64,000 nucleotides of DNA from positions 41,432 through 105,431 of the forward strand of contig JAQUXS010000002.1 in assembly GCA_028692255.1 (NCBI GenBank), written 5' to 3'. Source of the stretch: Clostridium sp. (GTDB lineage Bacteria; Bacillota; Clostridia; Clostridiales; Clostridiaceae). The notes beneath the pieces are model-generated. The model was not told the origin of the DNA, did no database searches, and saw nothing but the letters and a program-made list of their open reading frames with translations. Below are positions 9,948-19,760 of this stretch, piece by piece. The stretch's first letter is position 1. Every line of letters starts with the position of its first letter. A program made the translations under genes and the position numbers.

Positions 9948-12410
9948 TTAATAATCTTCTCTTATTGTTTCAATTATATTATCCCTTTTTATTCTTCCAA
10001 GTGGTGCAAGTACTGAAATATATCCAATTATCAAAGCTGCTGATCCTGCAATAGCAATAGCTACCCATGGTATATTCCATGACAAAATCACTATGCCTTG
10101 AAATTGTCTAAACATAAGATACGAAAGAATAGTTGATATAACAGAACCATATATAGTTCCAACAATTCCATAAAGCAGACCTTCTAGAACTATCATCTTT
10201 TTTAATCCTCTTTGTGTAAGACCTATAGCTTTAAGAGCTGCAAATTCTCTTTTTCTAAGTATTATATTTGTAGTTAAGGTATTTATAATATTCACGCTGC
10301 CTATGAGGGAAACTACAACTATAAAACCATATACTAATATCTCAACCATTAAAACCGAAGACTTAGATTGTCTATTTGAATCTATATTATCTATAACTTG
10401 CAGAGAAGGATTTTTACTTACAACTTTGTCTATTTGAGATTTAGCAGTATTTTCTTGTTTCAAATCTTTAATTGTTATTCCCACTCCATAAGGTTTTATA
10501 TCTTTCACATCACTTAATTTTTCAGCTACAGTTGGAGTTGTTATAAGCTTTAATCCTTTTGTATTAAAGTCATCATTAAATGGGTCACTTTTTACAACTG
10601 CTAGAACCTTAACTTTTTTTAAATTTCCTATATCTTTATTATTTTGCTGAAGTTCAATTTCATCTCCAACTTTTACATCTGCTATTTTACCTGAATATCT
10701 TTTCTTATACCCTCTTAATGTACCATTTATTACAACTATAACACCATCTTCATCATTTAATTTATTCTCATCAATATTTCCTGAAGTCACATATTTTTTA
10801 GAATCCTCTAAAGCATTCTTGTCGTATACTTCAACATAACCAGCTTTAATCATAGTTTTCACAGTACCATTAATTTTTGTTCTATTGTATACACCCCCAA
10901 GATTTCTCACGTCATTTAACTCTCTATCTATAGGTATATATTCAGAAAATTTATATCCGCTATAAGTTTTATAAACTCTGTTAACAGAACTAAGCTCTGT
11001 TAAATCTTTAATGCTCTTATCATCAATAGTCTGATCCTGTCCATTAGAAGAAGTTACTACAGAAAAATTTATATTATTAGATTCACTAGTATTTCCATTT
11101 ACTCTAAGCGCCATATCCATAAAAGATTTAAAACTTATAAAAAGCACCACACTTATAATTATTGAAAATACCGTTATTCTATATCTTTTTTTATTTCTCT
11201 TGATATTTTTAGCTGCTAGTTCTCCTTCAAAGCCAAATATTTTACCTACTATTCTACTTTTTCTATTTTTAATTTTTTCCTTTGTTATTGACGTTCTACT
11301 ATTTATAGCTACAAGCGGAGAAATTCTGCCTGCGAAAAGAGCGGGAAGCACTGCTGAAATGTATACAGACACTATTCCAATCGCTGCACTAATTAATAAT
11401 ACTTGTGGTGAAATTGATACCTTCATAGGAAGAACAGAATCTGAACCAATTAACTTAAATACTATTTCAATTATATTTATGGCTAGTATACCTAACAATA
11501 ATCCAATAGGCACACTAACAGCAGCCAGTATACTTGCTTCTCTAAGTACCATATTTTTAAGCTGCCTTGGTGTCATTCCTATTGCCCTTAGAAGTCCAAA
11601 TTGTTTCAGTCTTTCTACTACACTTATTTGAAAAGAATTGTATATTACTGCAATAGTAGCTATTACAACTATTCCTATTATTATTCCAACTACACCTAGC
11701 AAGCTCTTTACATATGCATCTGAGCCTGATCCTTCAACATCTAAAAGGTAGCTGTTGTTTTGTACTGTTTTCTTACTAGCTAAGGAATCTAGCTCATTAA
11801 CTGCCTTATTTAAGTTAGTTTTAGAACTTACTTCAGCTAATAGTATTGAATTTTTTGTATCTATTTTGTTATTTTTTGAAAGTAATACTGATTTATTTTT
11901 TATTTGATCCATTACACTATTATCTAAAAATCCTACAAGTTTGTATTTCTTATTTTGAAATTTTATAGTATCTCCTATTTTTGCATTTTTATCAATATAG
12001 CTTAAAGTCCACTTTTCTAATGCCACTTCATTTTTGTTATTTGGCAGCCTTCCTTTATTTACTCTATATGTTAAAAGTTCTAAAGCCTTATCCGTTGCAA
12101 CCAAAGGCTCAAGAGTAATATCTTTTCCTACATTTATTCCTGTTCCCTGCTGCATAAGTCCACATCTCGATACCTTAGGGTTACTCTTTACTTTAGATAA
12201 CAAATCACTGTCTACTTTTAAATACTCTACGTGCCATGAACCATAAGTGCCTTTCATACTTTCAACTTCAGCACTTTGCATTCCCTTTAAAAATAGTCCA
12301 ATACAGGTAATTAGTGCCACTGATAAGACTATGCCTATTATTGTAAGAATACTTTTTCTTTTACTTGCCATTAGATACTTTCCTGTAAGTTTCTTATAAC
12401 TAGTTATCAT
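9948..12410 (-). CDS. ABC transporter permease with duplicated FtsX domain
   Basis: 820 aa. One N-terminal membrane helix, a large extracytoplasmic region, a first FtsX core (three helices, about residues 240-370), a second N-terminal-type helix and extracellular domain (~420-680), and a second FtsX core (~690-810). This is the architecture of MacB/LolC-like mechanotransmission or export permeases, not transporters with a channel domain. The ATG has GGAGG 9 nt upstream. It follows the ATPase gene by 19 nt and precedes the two-component genes. Confidence 0.88.
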   Translation of the reverse strand: MITSYKKLTGKYLMASKRKSILTIIGIVLSVALITCIGLFLKGMQSAEVESMKGTYGSWHVEYLKVDSDLLSKVKSNPKVSRCGLMQQGTGINVGKDITLEPLVATDKALELLTYRVNKGRLPNNKNEVALEKWTLSYIDKNAKIGDTIKFQNKKYKLVGFLDNSVMDQIKNKSVLLSKNNKIDTKNSILLAEVSSKTNLNKAVNELDSLASKKTVQNNSYLLDVEGSGSDAYVKSLLGVVGIIIGIVVIATIAVIYNSFQISVVERLKQFGLLRAIGMTPRQLKNMVLREASILAAVSVPIGLLLGILAINIIEIVFKLIGSDSVLPMKVSISPQVLLISAAIGIVSVYISAVLPALFAGRISPLVAINSRTSITKEKIKNRKSRIVGKIFGFEGELAAKNIKRNKKRYRITVFSIIISVVLFISFKSFMDMALRVNGNTSESNNINFSVVTSSNGQDQTIDDKSIKDLTELSSVNRVYKTYSGYKFSEYIPIDRELNDVRNLGGVYNRTKINGTVKTMIKAGYVEVYDKNALEDSKKYVTSGNIDENKLNDEDGVIVVINGTLRGYKKRYSGKIADVKVGDEIELQQNNKDIGNLKKVKVLAVVKSDPFNDDFNTKGLKLITTPTVAEKLSDVKDIKPYGVGITIKDLKQENTAKSQIDKVVSKNPSLQVIDNIDSNRQSKSSVLMVEILVYGFIVVVSLIGSVNIINTLTTNIILRKREFAALKAIGLTQRGLKKMIVLEGLLYGIVGTIYGSVISTILSYLMFRQFQGIVILSWNIPWVAIAIAGSAALIIGYISVLAPLGRIKRDNIIETIREDY

Positions 12411-12429
12411 TATCTGCTTTCCTCCTTTC

Positions 12430-13116
12430 CTAATTATTTCTTAAACATTTATCTGAAATTATAGTTCCATCTTCAATTGTAATTACACGTTCTGCTTCCT
12501 CTGCAATATTAATATCATGCGTTATAAGTATCAACGTCTGATTATATTTTTTAGCAGTTACCTTTAAGAGTTCAATAACTTCCTTTGAATTTTTACTGTC
12601 TAAATTTCCCGTTGGTTCATCTGCAAATATTATTGAAGGTTTATTTAAAAGTGCTCTGCCTATAGATACTCTCTGCTGCTGTCCTCCTGACAATTCTGAA
12701 GGGTGATGATTTTTCCTTTCATTTAATCCTAAAAGTTCAATTATCTCTTTCAAATACGCCTTGTCTATCTTGTCATTGTCCATAAGTGCTGGAAGGGCAA
12801 TGTTTTCTTCTACATCTAAAACTGGTATAAGATTAAAAAACTGAAATACAAAGCCAATTTTTCTTCTTCTGAATATTGCAAGTCTATCTTCCTTGTAATC
12901 ATAAATGTTTTCTCCATCAATAATTACTTTACCCCCTGTAGGTCTGTCTAAACCTCCAAGAAGGTGAAGAAGCGTACTCTTTCCTGAACCTGAAGCCCCT
13001 ATAATTGCCACAAATTCTCCTTTATTAACTGTTAAATTTATATTTTTCAAAGCCTCAACTTTATTTTCACCTTTGCCATAGACTTTAGTTAAATTCTCTA
13101 CCTTCAAAATTTCCAC
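12430..13116 (-). CDS. ABC transporter ATP-binding protein (LolD/MacB type)
   Basis: 228 aa. Walker A 'GASGSGKST' (residues ~40-48), Q loop in 'FVFQFFN', signature 'LSGGQQQRV', Walker B 'IIFADEP' and D loop 'GNLDS'. It belongs to the MacB/LolD/FtsE group that pairs with FtsX-type permeases, here the next gene. The start is GTG at 13116 with AAGGAGA 7 nt before it. The minus-strand order ATPase, permease, regulator, kinase suggests a self-regulated export or detoxification module. Confidence 0.9.
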   Translation of the reverse strand: MEILKVENLTKVYGKGENKVEALKNINLTVNKGEFVAIIGASGSGKSTLLHLLGGLDRPTGGKVIIDGENIYDYKEDRLAIFRRRKIGFVFQFFNLIPVLDVEENIALPALMDNDKIDKAYLKEIIELLGLNERKNHHPSELSGGQQQRVSIGRALLNKPSIIFADEPTGNLDSKNSKEVIELLKVTAKKYNQTLILITHDINIAEEAERVITIEDGTIISDKCLRNN

Positions 13117-13268
13117 GTTACCGTCTCCTTCATATTTTCTATATTTTAATTATATAGATAAGGGCTCACTTATTACATATCTATAGCCTTACATATATCT
13201 TACAGATTTGTAATCTAAATAAAAATAGTTTTTATAAGCTACCAAATCTACATATATAAAAAATTAAT

Positions 13269-13297
13269 TTGACAGTTTGTATAAAATAATATATTAT
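13269..13297 (+). promoter_or_regulatory. Promoter of the metI-metC operon
   Basis: TTGACA at 13269-13274, 17-nt spacer, TATTAT at 13292-13297, about 45 nt upstream of the S-box aptamer. Confidence 0.65.
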
Positions 13298-13342
13298 ATT
13301 AAATAATAACATAGTAAATCAATTTGAAAACTAAATACGTTT

Positions 13343-13445
13343 TTCTTATCAAGAGTGACGGAGGGATAGGCCCTATGAAGTCCGGCAACATCCGATAATA
13401 TCGGAGATGTGCTAATTCCTACAGGATTATCCTGAAAGATGAGAA
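13343..13445 (+). promoter_or_regulatory. SAM-I (S-box) riboswitch
   Basis: The conserved S-box landmarks appear in order: 5' P1 strand ending CTTATCAAGAG, then GGAGGGATAGGCCCTATGAAG, CCGGCAAC, GTGCTAATTCCTACAG, and the 3' P1 strand TGAAAGATGAG. It binds S-adenosylmethionine and stops transcription of metI-metC when methionine is plentiful. Confidence 0.97.
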
Positions 13446-13454
13446 TGTTTTTTT

Positions 13455-13498
13455 AACTGCTTCTTATTCTTATAGATAGGAAGCAGTTTTTTTTATTA
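13455..13498 (+). terminator. Riboswitch-controlled terminator
   Basis: AACTGCTTC pairs with GAAGCAGTT and is followed by a run of T. It lies between the S-box aptamer and the metI ribosome site, as expected for the expression platform. Confidence 0.9.
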
Positions 13499-13516
13499 TA
13501 TTACAGGAGGGGTTTT

Positions 13517-14671
13517 ATGGAAAATATAGATTGTAAAAATTTTGAAACAAACGCTGTTCATGGAAGCAGTAATTTTGAAAACAGAACTGGAGCTGTAAGT
13601 TACCCAATATATCAAAGTGCTACTTTTAGACATGAAGGTCTAAATAAAGGAACTGGATATGATTATTCAAGGCTTCAAAACCCAACAAGAGAGGAACTTG
13701 AAAAAACTGTTGCAGCTCTTGAAAGAGGAAATGAGTGTCTTGCATACTCTTCTGGAATGGCTGCAATATCAAGTGTTCTTACTTTATTTAAAAGTGGAGA
13801 CCATATAATTGTGTCAGATGACTTATATGGAGGAACCTATAGAATATTCGAAGAAATTTACAAAAATTATGGAGTTGAAACAACTTATATTGATACAACA
13901 AATATTTTGAATATAAGCAAAAATATAAAAAACAATACGAAAGCTATATATTTAGAAACTCCAACAAATCCCCTCATGAAAATTACAGACATACGAAAAG
14001 CCGCAGAATTAGCAAAAGAAAATAACATTTTACTTATAGTAGACAATACATTTCTAACACCTTATTATCAAAAACCACTTGAACTTGGTGCAGATATTGT
14101 TATTCATAGTGGAACAAAATATCTTTGTGGTCATAATGATACTATTTCTGGTTTTATTATTTTAAATGATAGAAAAATAATCGAAAGATTAAGGTTTATA
14201 CAAAATTCTGTTGGAGCGTCGCTCGCCCCCTTCGATAGTTGGCTTATTTTAAGAGGAATAAAAACTCTTCACATAAGGCTTGACAGGCAACAGGAAAATG
14301 CAATTAAATTAGCAGATTTTTTGTCTCAACATAGTAAAATTAAAAAAGTTCTTTATCCCGGCTTAAGAAATCACCCAGGACATGAACTTTTAAAAACTGA
14401 AGCTTCAGGTTTCGGAGCAATGATTTCATTTTATGTAGATAGTAAAGAAACTGTAGAAAAAATACTTGAAAGAGTAAAAATCATTATCTTTGCTGAGAGT
14501 CTAGGTGGTGTTGAAAGTTTGATAACTTATCCATATGTTCAGACTCATGCTGATATTCCAGAAGATATAAAACAGAGATTAGGAGTTACAAAGACGCTTT
14601 TAAGACTTTCTGTTGGGATTGAAAATGTAGAAAACTTAATAAAAGATTTAGATAACTCTTTGAAAGACTAA
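13517..14671 (+). CDS. metI: Cystathionine gamma-synthase / O-acetylhomoserine thiolyase (MetI type)
   Basis: 384-aa PLP enzyme of the Cys/Met metabolism family; makes cystathionine (or homocysteine) from acylhomoserine. Family motifs are the PLP-phosphate loop 'YSSGMAAISS' (residues ~77-86), D176 in 'IVDNTF', and the PLP Schiff-base lysine K201 in 'SGTKYL'. 'GAVSYPIYQSATFRHEG' and the C-terminal 'SLGGVESLITYP' match B. subtilis MetI better than its MetC. ATG with GGAGG 8 nt upstream. First gene of an S-box operon, 19 nt before metC, the same order as B. subtilis metIC. Confidence 0.9.
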   Translation: MENIDCKNFETNAVHGSSNFENRTGAVSYPIYQSATFRHEGLNKGTGYDYSRLQNPTREELEKTVAALERGNECLAYSSGMAAISSVLTLFKSGDHIIVSDDLYGGTYRIFEEIYKNYGVETTYIDTTNILNISKNIKNNTKAIYLETPTNPLMKITDIRKAAELAKENNILLIVDNTFLTPYYQKPLELGADIVIHSGTKYLCGHNDTISGFIILNDRKIIERLRFIQNSVGASLAPFDSWLILRGIKTLHIRLDRQQENAIKLADFLSQHSKIKKVLYPGLRNHPGHELLKTEASGFGAMISFYVDSKETVEKILERVKIIIFAESLGGVESLITYPYVQTHADIPEDIKQRLGVTKTLLRLSVGIENVENLIKDLDNSLKD

Positions 14672-14690
14672 ATTACTGGAGGAATGAAAA

Positions 14691-15824
14691 ATGAATTTTG
14701 GAACTAAACTTATACACAATGGCTATGAAATAGATAAAACTACAGGAGCATTAAGCATTCCTATATATCAAACATCAACTTTTCATCAAAATGATATTGA
14801 CGGTAATATACCTTATGATTATTCAAGGTCAGGAAATCCTACAAGAGAGGCACTTGAAAAAACTATAGCTTTACTGGAAGGAGGCTATAGAGGCTTTGCA
14901 TTTTCTTCAGGTATGGCTGCAATCTCTTCAGTACTAAGTATTTTTTCAGCACATAATCATATAATTGTACCTAAAGATGTTTATGGTGGAACTTACAGAA
15001 TAACCTCACAATATTTTTCGAGATTTGAATTTGAATGTGAATTTGTTGATACAACTAGCATAGATAAGGTAATGCACTCAATAAAGAAAAATACAAAAGC
15101 AATCTACATAGAGACACCTTCTAACCCCTTGATGAAAATAACAAATATAAGGGAAATAGTTAAACTTGCAAAAGAACATAATTTACTTGTCATTGTAGAT
15201 AATACTTTTATGTCTCCATATCTCCAAAGGCCATTAGAGCTTGGAGCTGACATAGTAGTGCACAGTGCGACAAAATTCTTAAATGCTCACAGTGATGTTG
15301 TTGCAGGACTGGCAATTGTAAAAAATAAAGAATTAGCCGACAAGGTATACTTCGTTCAGAACGCTTTTGGAGCTGTACTTGGGCCTCAGGATTCCTGGCT
15401 ACTATTAAGAGGCATAAAGACTTTAAAAGTTAGAATGAGTTATGAGCAAAAAAGTGCCGGCAAACTTGCAGAATGGCTGTTAACTAATCCATATGTAAAT
15501 CGTGTTTATTACCCAGGTATATCTGGTCATTTAGGAAAGGAGATTCATTTTTCTCAGGCATCTGGAGCTGGAGCAGTGCTATCGTTTGAAGCCTGTAGCA
15601 GCGAAAAGGCAAGCAATTTTATGAAAAAAGTTAAATGTGCAGCAGTTGGTGTAAGCCTTGGAGGAGTTGAAACAATTGTGTCCTATCCCTGTAAAATGTC
15701 TCACGCTGAAATTCCCCATGATGAGAGAATTAAACTTGGAATAAGCGATAATTTAATAAGAGTATCTGTGGGCCTTGAAGAATTAGAAGATTTAATTGGA
15801 GATTTTCAAAATGCATTGAAATAG
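14691..15824 (+). CDS. metC: Cystathionine beta-lyase (MetC type)
   Basis: 377-aa PLP enzyme that cleaves cystathionine to homocysteine. PLP lysine K195 in 'SATKFL', D170 in 'IVDNTF', phosphate loop 'FSSGMAAISS'. 'KLIHNGYEIDKTTGALSIPIYQTSTFHQ' aligns with the start of B. subtilis MetC. TGGAGG precedes the ATG. It is about half identical by eye to the preceding metI, so the pair are ancient paralogues catalysing successive steps, both under the SAM riboswitch. Confidence 0.88.
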   Translation: MNFGTKLIHNGYEIDKTTGALSIPIYQTSTFHQNDIDGNIPYDYSRSGNPTREALEKTIALLEGGYRGFAFSSGMAAISSVLSIFSAHNHIIVPKDVYGGTYRITSQYFSRFEFECEFVDTTSIDKVMHSIKKNTKAIYIETPSNPLMKITNIREIVKLAKEHNLLVIVDNTFMSPYLQRPLELGADIVVHSATKFLNAHSDVVAGLAIVKNKELADKVYFVQNAFGAVLGPQDSWLLLRGIKTLKVRMSYEQKSAGKLAEWLLTNPYVNRVYYPGISGHLGKEIHFSQASGAGAVLSFEACSSEKASNFMKKVKCAAVGVSLGGVETIVSYPCKMSHAEIPHDERIKLGISDNLIRVSVGLEELEDLIGDFQNALK

Positions 15825-15862
15825 ATGAGTTCAATATGTGCTAAACAATTTTTTATAACAAC

Positions 15863-15903
15863 ATTAAGAACTCCTTGGTCACAGTGTACAAGGAGTTCTT
15901 AAT
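15863..15903. terminator. Hairpin between the convergent metC and substrate-binding-protein genes
   Basis: ATTAAGAACTCCTTG pairs perfectly with CAAGGAGTTCTTAAT around an 11-nt loop. Neither strand has a long T run directly after the stem, so it may be an imperfect bidirectional terminator or an mRNA 3'-end stabiliser. Confidence 0.5.
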
Positions 15904-15933
15904 GCTACTCTTTCAAATCATAAATTCAAGTAA

Positions 15934-16917
15934 TTATTTTGCTATAAGACTATTAATACTAACAGATTTACTCATCATTCCATTTTTCTTTAAAAAGTCT
16001 TCTGTTTTTTTAAGATCTTCAATGTCCTTACTTGTTATTTTAGGATTAAAATCATATAGCTTGTACATTTCTTTAACTTCACTAACTGAAAGTTTTTCTT
16101 CCTCTGCAGTTATTTTAAAAGTTTCGTCACTATTATTCTTCATATAACTTAAACTTTTATTATGAACTGAAAGATATCTCTTTACAACATCAGGATGTTC
16201 TTTCAAAAATTTTCCGCTGACACCTATAACAATTGTGCCATCTAAAAGTCCCTGTCCTGTTGTTATTACATGTGCACCATTTTTCTTTGCATTATCAACT
16301 GCTGCACCTGCAACAAGAGCTGCATCTGCTTTTCCTGACAAAAGTGCTGAAACGCCATCTGGTATACCCATATTTATAAATTGTACATTACTTTCGCTCA
16401 ATTTATCCTTATTAAGTGCTGCTAACAAAAGTTGATGAAGTACTGTCCCCTTAGGTCCAACTACCTTTTTGCCTTTTAGATCACTTATTGTCTTTATTGA
16501 TGGATCCTTTGCCATAATTGTAAATGCCTTTGGTGCCCTACTGTAAACACCTATTATTTTAATATCCACTCCATTAGCAGCCCCTAATATAACTGAAGTT
16601 GCTCCAATTGCATTACAAAAGTCAAGTGAACCTGCTGCAACTGCTTCTGTCATTTTAGAGCCTTCTGTTATTTCAGGATATGTTATATTTATATTATCCT
16701 TTGAAAATTCTTTTTCAAAAAGTTTTTGTCTTTTTTCAACAATTGATGGTACATTAAGAGGTGATTTTACATAAGAAATACTTATATTCTTAGGTAAACT
16801 TTCTTTTTTATTAGCACTTGAACTAACTGTGCTAGCTGAATTTGAATTACACCCTGAAAATAAAGTTAAAACAATAGAAATAATCAGTAAAACGTTTAAT
16901 TTTTTATACCATTTCAT
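15934..16917 (-). CDS. ABC transporter substrate-binding lipoprotein (SsuA/TauA/NitT-like)
   Basis: 327 aa. Lipoprotein signal with lipobox 'LFSGC' (C23), then an NMT1/SsuA-type periplasmic-binding fold ('GSLDFCNAIGATSVILGAANG', 'SDLKGKKVVGPKGT', 'LLSGKADAALVAG'). Such proteins capture sulfonates, taurine, nitrate or pyrimidine precursors. The adjacent methionine genes make an organosulfur substrate likely but not proven. It overlaps the ATPase gene by 14 nt and is last in a three-gene operon. No S-box is visible upstream of the operon. Confidence 0.82.
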   Translation of the reverse strand: MKWYKKLNVLLIISIVLTLFSGCNSNSASTVSSSANKKESLPKNISISYVKSPLNVPSIVEKRQKLFEKEFSKDNINITYPEITEGSKMTEAVAAGSLDFCNAIGATSVILGAANGVDIKIIGVYSRAPKAFTIMAKDPSIKTISDLKGKKVVGPKGTVLHQLLLAALNKDKLSESNVQFINMGIPDGVSALLSGKADAALVAGAAVDNAKKNGAHVITTGQGLLDGTIVIGVSGKFLKEHPDVVKRYLSVHNKSLSYMKNNSDETFKITAEEEKLSVSEVKEMYKLYDFNPKITSKDIEDLKKTEDFLKKNGMMSKSVSINSLIAK

Positions 16918-17659
16918 TTTTGTCCCCCCATATATTGCTACAATGATTTAATATTTTAGATTTATATTTTAAAAATTCCACACTGTTAACATCTCTAACA
17001 TATTTCATATCAATAGGTAATTCTTTAACTTTTAATCCATTATTCATAATTACAATTTTCTGTCCCAAGTAAAGAGCTTCTTCTATATCATGAGTAACAA
17101 ATAAAATTGTCTTATTCATTTTAGTAAATATTTTTATAAGCTCATTTTGAAGCTTTCTTCTTGTAAATGCATCCAAGGCTCCTAGCGGCTCATCCATAAG
17201 TATAATGTCTGGATCATAGCAAAGAGTTCTTCCAAGTGAAACTCTCTGTGCCATGCCACCTGAAATTTGCGAAGGATAAGCTTTTCTAAATTTATAGAGT
17301 CCCAATAGTTTTAAATTTGAATCTACAACATTTTTTAACGATTCATCTTTTTTCGAATTCTTAATTGAAAACGCTACATTTTCTTCCACCGTTAACCACG
17401 GCATAAGTCTAGGCTCTTGAAACACAATTGATATCTTTTTCTTGCCATCCTCACAATTAATAAATTCAACAGAGCCAGCGGTTTTTTGCTCAAGTCCGCA
17501 TAATATTCTCAGTAATGTAGTTTTTCCACATCCACTTTTACCTATAATAGTCACAAAACTTTTATCACCAATCTCAAGATCAATATTATTAAGAACTTTT
17601 AATTCACTTCCATCTGCATTAAAAGTTTTACACAAATTTTTAATTAGAAGCCCAGCCAT
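16904..17659 (-). CDS. ABC transporter ATP-binding protein (SsuB/TauB-like)
   Basis: 251 aa with Walker A 'GKSGCGKTT', signature 'ISGGMAQRVSLG', Walker B 'IILMDEP' and H loop 'VTHDIEEAL'. The 'GGMAQRV' signature and its neighbours place it in the nitrate/sulfonate/taurine importer group. It lies between permease (3-nt gap) and binding protein (14-nt overlap), so translation is probably coupled. Confidence 0.87.
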   Translation of the reverse strand: MAGLLIKNLCKTFNADGSELKVLNNIDLEIGDKSFVTIIGKSGCGKTTLLRILCGLEQKTAGSVEFINCEDGKKKISIVFQEPRLMPWLTVEENVAFSIKNSKKDESLKNVVDSNLKLLGLYKFRKAYPSQISGGMAQRVSLGRTLCYDPDIILMDEPLGALDAFTRRKLQNELIKIFTKMNKTILFVTHDIEEALYLGQKIVIMNNGLKVKELPIDMKYVRDVNSVEFLKYKSKILNHCSNIWGDKNEMV

Positions 17660-17662
17660 ACT

Positions 17663-18415
17663 TTACCTCTTTCCATAATATTTCATTATTTCTTTTGATA
17701 TTTTTATAAGTATACTGTCAATAAAGTATCCTACTATTCCTATAGATAATATTCCTACTATTACAATATCAGGTCTTGAAAGCTGCTCTGCATCTATTAT
17801 CATGTATCCTATACCAGAAGATGCTGCAATAAGTTCTGCACCCATAAGTGCTCTCCAGCTATATCCAAGTCCAAGCTGAACTCCAGTGATAATACTAGGA
17901 ACTGCCTGAGGTAGTATTATTCTAAAAAATTTCTCTTTCTTGCTTAAATGAAAAACTTCCCCAACTTCCAGCAACTTTTTATCGTAATTCATAATACCAT
18001 TTAAAGTATTTGAGAATATAGGAAAAAATGTAGCTAGAAAAATAACTACAAACTTTGAGGTCTCTCCTATTCCAAACCACAATATTAAAATTGGTATTGC
18101 AGCTATAGGTGGTATGTGCCTCATAAATTCCAAAAATGGGTTTATATATGCCATCATATTAGGTCTTGTACCTAAAAACACTGCAAGTGGAAATGCAAAA
18201 ATAAATGTTATTAAAAATCCACTTATAACTCTAAAAATACTTACAGACAAATTTCTTAAAAGTTCACCTGTTTTAAGCATTTCATATGCTGTATTTAAAA
18301 TAACAAGAGGTGAAGGCAAAATATAACTATTTACAATATTAGCCTTACTTGCAATAAACCAAATTAAAATTATGACCAATGGTAAAATACTACCTTTAAT
18401 TTTTTTCATAATCAT
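17663..18415 (-). CDS. ABC transporter permease (SsuC/TauC-like)
   Basis: 250 aa with six hydrophobic segments and the BPD_transp_1 EAA-type loop 'FHLSKKEKFFRIILPQAVPSIITGVQLGLG'. 'FMRHIPPIAAIPILILWFGIGETSK' is characteristic of the sulfonate/taurine/nitrate permeases. First gene of the transporter operon. The 146-bp divergent region upstream (to the next gene at 18562) is A+T-rich with no operator I recognise. Confidence 0.87.
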   Translation of the reverse strand: MIMKKIKGSILPLVIILIWFIASKANIVNSYILPSPLVILNTAYEMLKTGELLRNLSVSIFRVISGFLITFIFAFPLAVFLGTRPNMMAYINPFLEFMRHIPPIAAIPILILWFGIGETSKFVVIFLATFFPIFSNTLNGIMNYDKKLLEVGEVFHLSKKEKFFRIILPQAVPSIITGVQLGLGYSWRALMGAELIAASSGIGYMIIDAEQLSRPDIVIVGILSIGIVGYFIDSILIKISKEIMKYYGKR

Positions 18416-18561
18416 TCCTCATAAGTTAGTAAAATATTAAAATACAAATCAATCCCAATTATTACACAATTCATGTATAAATTCAACTTTGAAAACATTT
18501 GCACAACTGATTTGTCAAAATATTTGAATTTGTGCTAATATTTATATGAGGAGTGATTTTT

Positions 18562-19206
18562 ATGTATCAAGAAATTTCCTATGAAATACTTGAAAATATA
18601 CCTGTTTTTAAATGTAGTTTCTGCAATAATTGCCACTGTTTAGAAAGTAAGAATGCATTCAATTTACATAGAGGTTGCTGTTTTTATTTTCCTAAATATA
18701 ATCTATTTGACATAAAAAATTTAATTAATTTCAATAAACCTTTTCTTTTTAAGCTTATTCAAATGAAGAATTCAGTGCTTCATAATTTTTATATTGAAGT
18801 TCAAGGTGATTTTGACAATAAAAAATATGAGGATTTTCTAAAAAACAATATCAATGAAAACTTAAACAAATATAGCGATTTTGATCCAAAACTTTTCTTT
18901 AAAAAATGCTGTTTTGTAACTGAACATGGCTGCAAACTTAATTTTAAACTAAGACCTCATCAATGCAATTTATATCTTTGTAGAGAAGTTATAGAAAACT
19001 GTAATGATAGTTATTCAAAATATTCAAGAGAAAGGAAAGATTATTTTGCATACTGCAAATTTGTAGATATGATACTTCAAGGTGAGCTTTACAAAAGTCA
19101 CGTAAACCTTAAAACTGATTTACAAAAATCTATAGCTATACTTGAAAAAACCAAAATAGACACTTTTGATTTTTCCAAGCTAGATAAAATACAAATTTCA
19201 AGTTAA
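18562..19206 (+). CDS. Cysteine-rich YkgJ-like metal-cluster protein
   Basis: 214 aa. N-terminal 'CSFCNNCHC' and later 'CCFVTEHGCKLNFKLRPHQCNLYLC' resemble the CxxCxxCC...C...RPxxC arrangement of the YkgJ family, thought to bind zinc or an Fe-S cluster. Function is not known. A GTG at 18553 would add three residues, but it lies inside the ribosome site (GAGGAG at 18548-18553), so ATG 18562 is chosen. Confidence 0.6.
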   Translation: MYQEISYEILENIPVFKCSFCNNCHCLESKNAFNLHRGCCFYFPKYNLFDIKNLINFNKPFLFKLIQMKNSVLHNFYIEVQGDFDNKKYEDFLKNNINENLNKYSDFDPKLFFKKCCFVTEHGCKLNFKLRPHQCNLYLCREVIENCNDSYSKYSRERKDYFAYCKFVDMILQGELYKSHVNLKTDLQKSIAILEKTKIDTFDFSKLDKIQISS

Positions 19207-19208
19207 TT

Positions 19209-19679
19209 TTATAAATATTTATTCATATTTTTATTTTGTTTCAATTCATTTACAAGGGATTTTATTTCCTGGTCTCTATTTTTATCCATTACGAGAATTA
19301 CATCTTTTGAGTCCACTACAATAAGATCCTTTATTCCAAATCCTATTATAAGTTTATCTTTTGCAAATATGCAGCAATTCTCACTTTGATCCAGAAAAGT
19401 TTTTCCACTTATACTGTTATTTCTATACTTACTTATAAATCTTGCTAAAGAACCAAAGCTTCCAATGTCATCCCAAATAAAATTACTCTTTATGACATAT
19501 GCCTTTCTTGTTTTCTGCATTACTCCAAAATCCACAGATATTCCATTAATAAGTTCATATTGCGTTTTCACTGTATCTTCTTCATTTTCTGTGTCTAAAT
19601 CTTTATATATTTCCATAAGATTTTTGTACATTTTGGGAAGATATTTTTCCATTTCCCTAAGGAATGTATCTGCTCTCAT
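19209..19679 (-). pseudogene. manC: manC fragment 3 of 3: C-terminal part of mannose-1-phosphate guanylyltransferase
   Basis: The coding sequence from the crossover point (19669-19670) to the stop at 19209 gives the last 152-154 residues of a GDP-mannose pyrophosphorylase. It includes 'SVDFGVMQKT', 'FIWDDIGSFGSL' and the 'NCCIFAKDKLIIGFGIKDLIVVDSKDVILV' left-handed helix region. The ATG at 19679 has no ribosome site and lies in element DNA, so this part is not expected to be translated alone. Its first codons 'RAD' repeat the end of fragment 2, and the phase continues exactly. No stop or frameshift has accumulated in it. Confidence 0.9.
19668..19673. other. attR-like site of the pyruvate carboxylase element (ATCTGC core)
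   Basis: ATCTGC here and at 24981-24986, in the same orientation, are the shared bases at the two ends of the 5.3-kb element. The element side reads TGCTCTC. Confidence 0.75.
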
Positions 19680-19760
19680 TACTATAATTTAATTTTTCTG
19701 CATATTATTTATTAGGCTTCATTTTATTATATATTTATAACTTTAGAAAGGATATTAAAT

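Noticed and set aside
15863..15903. Standard intrinsic terminator for metC
   Set aside because: The stem is strong but neither strand has a proper T run immediately after it; kept only as a tentative terminator.
19209..19679. Independent small gene starting at ATG 19679
   Set aside because: The ATG lies in element sequence, has no ribosome site, and the protein is the exact C-terminal continuation of the fragment ending at 24983.
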